Source of the DNA: Bacteroidota bacterium | Lineage (GTDB): Bacteria > Bacteroidota > Bacteroidia > Chitinophagales > Chitinophagaceae | Direction of reading: 5' to 3' | DNA length: 7,693 nt | NCBI GenBank assembly: GCA_028877005.1 | Contig: JAGWPI010000110.1 | Span: 1-7,693 of the forward strand | Part shown: positions 5,846 to 7,693 of the stretch, piece after piece | How positions within the stretch are numbered: the stretch's first letter is position 1 | Layout of the letters: each line of letters opens with the position of its first letter | Program-made: the position numbers and the translations under genes | The notes under the pieces: generated by a model | Seen by the model: the letters and a program-made list of their open reading frames with translations, nothing else | Told to the model about the DNA's origin: nothing | The model's database searches: none

Positions 5846-7693
5846 TCAATCCCAACTAAGTGAAACATCATCAATGGCTGTCAATGGCCTGCTTCCTGCA
5901 CCCGTTGTAGCATTTTTAGTCACAATCCTAATCCAAATTTCTGTTGGAATATTACTGAGTAACGAACCAAAACTTACTTGAATTAGTTGCGAACCAAATT
6001 GGTTATTGCCGGAAACTAATGTACCATTGGCTATTACTGTGTTAAAAGTGGTGGGATTATCCCCTAACCCATATTCAACTGCCCAATTTGAAGTGCGGGC
6101 ACTATTGGCATCGAGAGATTGCAATTGAAAGCTGAGTTGAATATTTTTTTTCCCGGTTGTATTGCCCAGATGCAGCACAAAGGCAGCACCGGGATCTAAG
6201 CCACCAGTCCCGGTTTGCCGAACTGCAATTGCGCGATTGGTATTATTATCCTGTTGTGTTGCAGTGGCAGTGGAAGTAAGTTCGCTTGCAGAAGCACAGT
6301 TTTTAAACCCACCCGTTGTATTTCCCCAACTTGTTTTAGATGTATTAAAACTAGCATTACTGCCCAAGTTATTACTGCCTGCATTTGTATAAACAAAAAA
6401 GCCGGTAGGTAACCCGTTGGCAATATCATTAAAATTTAAAAGTAAAGGCGATTGAGTTAAATAAATAGCATTATTTAATTGAGTATTACTTCCTGTAAGC
6501 AGTTCAATATCGTTCAAACTACGAAGCAAAATAACAGCAACGGATTGCTGTAAACTTAGAATACCTGTTAGTTTATGAATGGGCAAAGAAGGCGTTGAAG
6601 AAAGATAATAACTGGCAGAAGGGTAATTGAATAGATAAATACTTTCAGAACCATTGCTTAATTGAACGGGCTGGTTCCAGCTATTACCTATTAACATTGG
6701 ATAGTTTAATTGAACTAATGTAGATTCCCAATTATTTATGTTATTATGCAGTTGTTGTATAGTAACCACTCTAGGTACTATTTTTTTTGATTCAGCTAAT
6801 TTTACAATTGCACTTGTATCAATATTTGTTACATATAAAACTCCATCCTCTTTTGTTAACATAGATTGATTTAATTGAAGTGCAACTGAATCGCCCAACT
6901 TAAAATGATGAACAGAATTAAATCGAATCCTAATTCCCGAAGCATTAGCGTCTTCCTGAATTACCATCTCATTATCGGGTATATTTCCATTATTAGCATC
7001 AGAAATAATTATTCCGTGCATAAATTTATTAGCAGTATAAATAAATGGATATCCGCTATAGTTATTACGAACTGCAGCAATTGAAATTTTGGTTGAAATT
7101 GCATTCTCGCATCGTGGTTTAAAAAACTGCACATCAGAAGTATCGCGAATTAATATTTGTTTTGTGGCACCAAATACAGAAAAAACTGCTATAATATAAC
7201 CATTATTAGAGGGAATTTTAAAAGAAGCAAAATCTGCATAACCACTAGTACGTAAAATAATTGAATTACCCAAACAATTTTTTATAGTTAGATTAGCCGA
7301 CTGCTTTCCAATTGCATCAGCAAAGGTTTTGTTTAATTCATTTGTTGCAAACTCTACATCAGATAATTGTATTAAAGTACTTTGCAAAGTATCTTGCAAA
7401 GATGCAGTAAGTGCATTTATTGAAACAAATTTTGGCTTTACTTCATTATTGAAACTACCCTTTAAAATATATTTATCAAATAAAGCAGATGGAATAGGGA
7501 TAAGTGTTGGATTACTGGGGTCTGAATTATCAATACCTGCACCAATTTGAATAACGCCTCCGTAATCACCCAAATACAAACCTTTTGCTTTTATAACAAT
7601 CTTTCTTCCTATTGGGAAATTGGCATATAAATTATTTCCATCTAATTTTACCACAATTCCGGCACTCTCATCCTGAATAATAATTTGTTTATA
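5846..7693 (-). CDS. Large DUF5689-type surface protein with C-terminal beta-sandwich domain (N-terminus missing)
   Basis: The reading frame is open to the right edge, so this is the C-terminal 615 residues of a longer protein; a GTG at 7654 opens an ORF but lies inside a conserved domain and is not the start. Residue numbers count from the window edge. Residues 1-195 resemble the Bacteroidota family DUF5689: IIIQDESAGIVV (4-15), FPIGRKIVIKAKGLYLGDY (26-44) and STLIQLSDVEF (105-115). Residues about 199-400 repeat the plan more divergently, with VIQEDANASGIRIRF (244-258), FKLGD (264-268) and STLVQLNYPML (324-334). Residues about 410-615 form a separate Ser/Thr/Asn-rich domain with TSWGNTTGGFKN (454-465), DPGAAFVL (500-507), WAVEYGLG (537-544) and terminal AIDDVSLSWD, a pattern I recall from secreted proteins and nucleases with predicted jelly-roll domains. 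Known relatives are mostly lipoproteins or secreted; the signal is outside the window. No nuclease residues and no type IX sorting tail are visible. The molecular function is unknown. Confidence 0.8.
   Translation of the reverse strand, partial: YKQIIIQDESAGIVVKLDGNNLYANFPIGRKIVIKAKGLYLGDYGGVIQIGAGIDNSDPSNPTLIPIPSALFDKYILKGSFNNEVKPKFVSINALTASLQDTLQSTLIQLSDVEFATNELNKTFADAIGKQSANLTIKNCLGNSIILRTSGYADFASFKIPSNNGYIIAVFSVFGATKQILIRDTSDVQFFKPRCENAISTKISIAAVRNNYSGYPFIYTANKFMHGIIISDANNGNIPDNEMVIQEDANASGIRIRFNSVHHFKLGDSVALQLNQSMLTKEDGVLYVTNIDTSAIVKLAESKKIVPRVVTIQQLHNNINNWESTLVQLNYPMLIGNSWNQPVQLSNGSESIYLFNYPSASYYLSSTPSLPIHKLTGILSLQQSVAVILLRSLNDIELLTGSNTQLNNAIYLTQSPLLLNFNDIANGLPTGFFVYTNAGSNNLGSNASFNTSKTSWGNTTGGFKNCASASELTSTATATQQDNNTNRAIAVRQTGTGGLDPGAAFVLHLGNTTGKKNIQLSFQLQSLDANSARTSNWAVEYGLGDNPTTFNTVIANGTLVSGNNQFGSQLIQVSFGSLLSNIPTEIWIRIVTKNATTGAGSRPLTAIDDVSLSWD

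Noticed and set aside
6162..6429. Overlapping short open frames on both strands inside the DUF5689 gene
   Set aside because: The DUF5689 frame has clear domain motifs here; the others are low-complexity products of the same bases with no recognisable domain.
7329..7550. Plus-strand open frame of 73 codons antisense to the DUF5689 gene
   Set aside because: It overlaps conserved DUF5689 motifs on the other strand and has no domain signal or regulatory site of its own.
7654..7654. GTG at 7654 as the true start of the DUF5689 protein
   Set aside because: The frame stays open to the window edge and the 13 residues upstream (YKQIIIQDESAGI) are part of the conserved first domain strand.

Overview
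The window looks like chromosomal DNA from a member of the Bacteroidota, plausibly Chitinophagaceae or a close relative. The reasons are its A+T-rich composition, start codons without clear Shine-Dalgarno sequences, a textbook Bacteroidota promoter (TTTG, 20 bases, TACTTTTG), an HtpG with the 'LNVSRSYLQ' signature I associate with this phylum, and a DUF5689-type surface protein, a family I know essentially only from this phylum. I cannot assign a genus.

Layout. At the left edge (1-42, minus strand) lie the first 14 codons of a gene that leaves the window, with its promoter at 78-109. A divergent intergenic region (43-259) separates it from three rightward genes: a long-chain polyprenyl diphosphate synthase (260-1222), the single-strand DNA exonuclease RecJ (1342-3039) and a small class I SAM-dependent methyltransferase with a very aromatic N-terminus (3087-3764). 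A strong bidirectional terminator (3742-3779) ends this block and also serves the convergent leftward gene htpG (3800-5698). Upstream of htpG is a 147-base regulatory region (5699-5845) with a heat-shock-promoter-like element, a palindrome and a pair of direct repeats. The right end (5846-7693, minus strand) is the C-terminal 615 residues of a large, probably exported protein: two tandem DUF5689-like units followed by a predicted beta-sandwich domain. Its N-terminus lies outside the window.

How the genes relate. The three rightward genes may be co-transcribed, since gaps are 119 and 47 bases without an obvious terminator, but their roles differ (isoprenoid quinone side chain or carrier lipid synthesis, DNA repair, an unknown methylation). 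htpG is a stand-alone stress chaperone gene. The DUF5689 gene may belong to an operon entering from the right. I see no CRISPR array, transposase, phage gene, toxin-antitoxin pair, tRNA or rRNA, and no convincing evidence of a new multi-gene system. The most interesting points are the sigma32-like element upstream of htpG, the duplicated DUF5689 architecture and the tryptophan-rich methyltransferase N-terminus.
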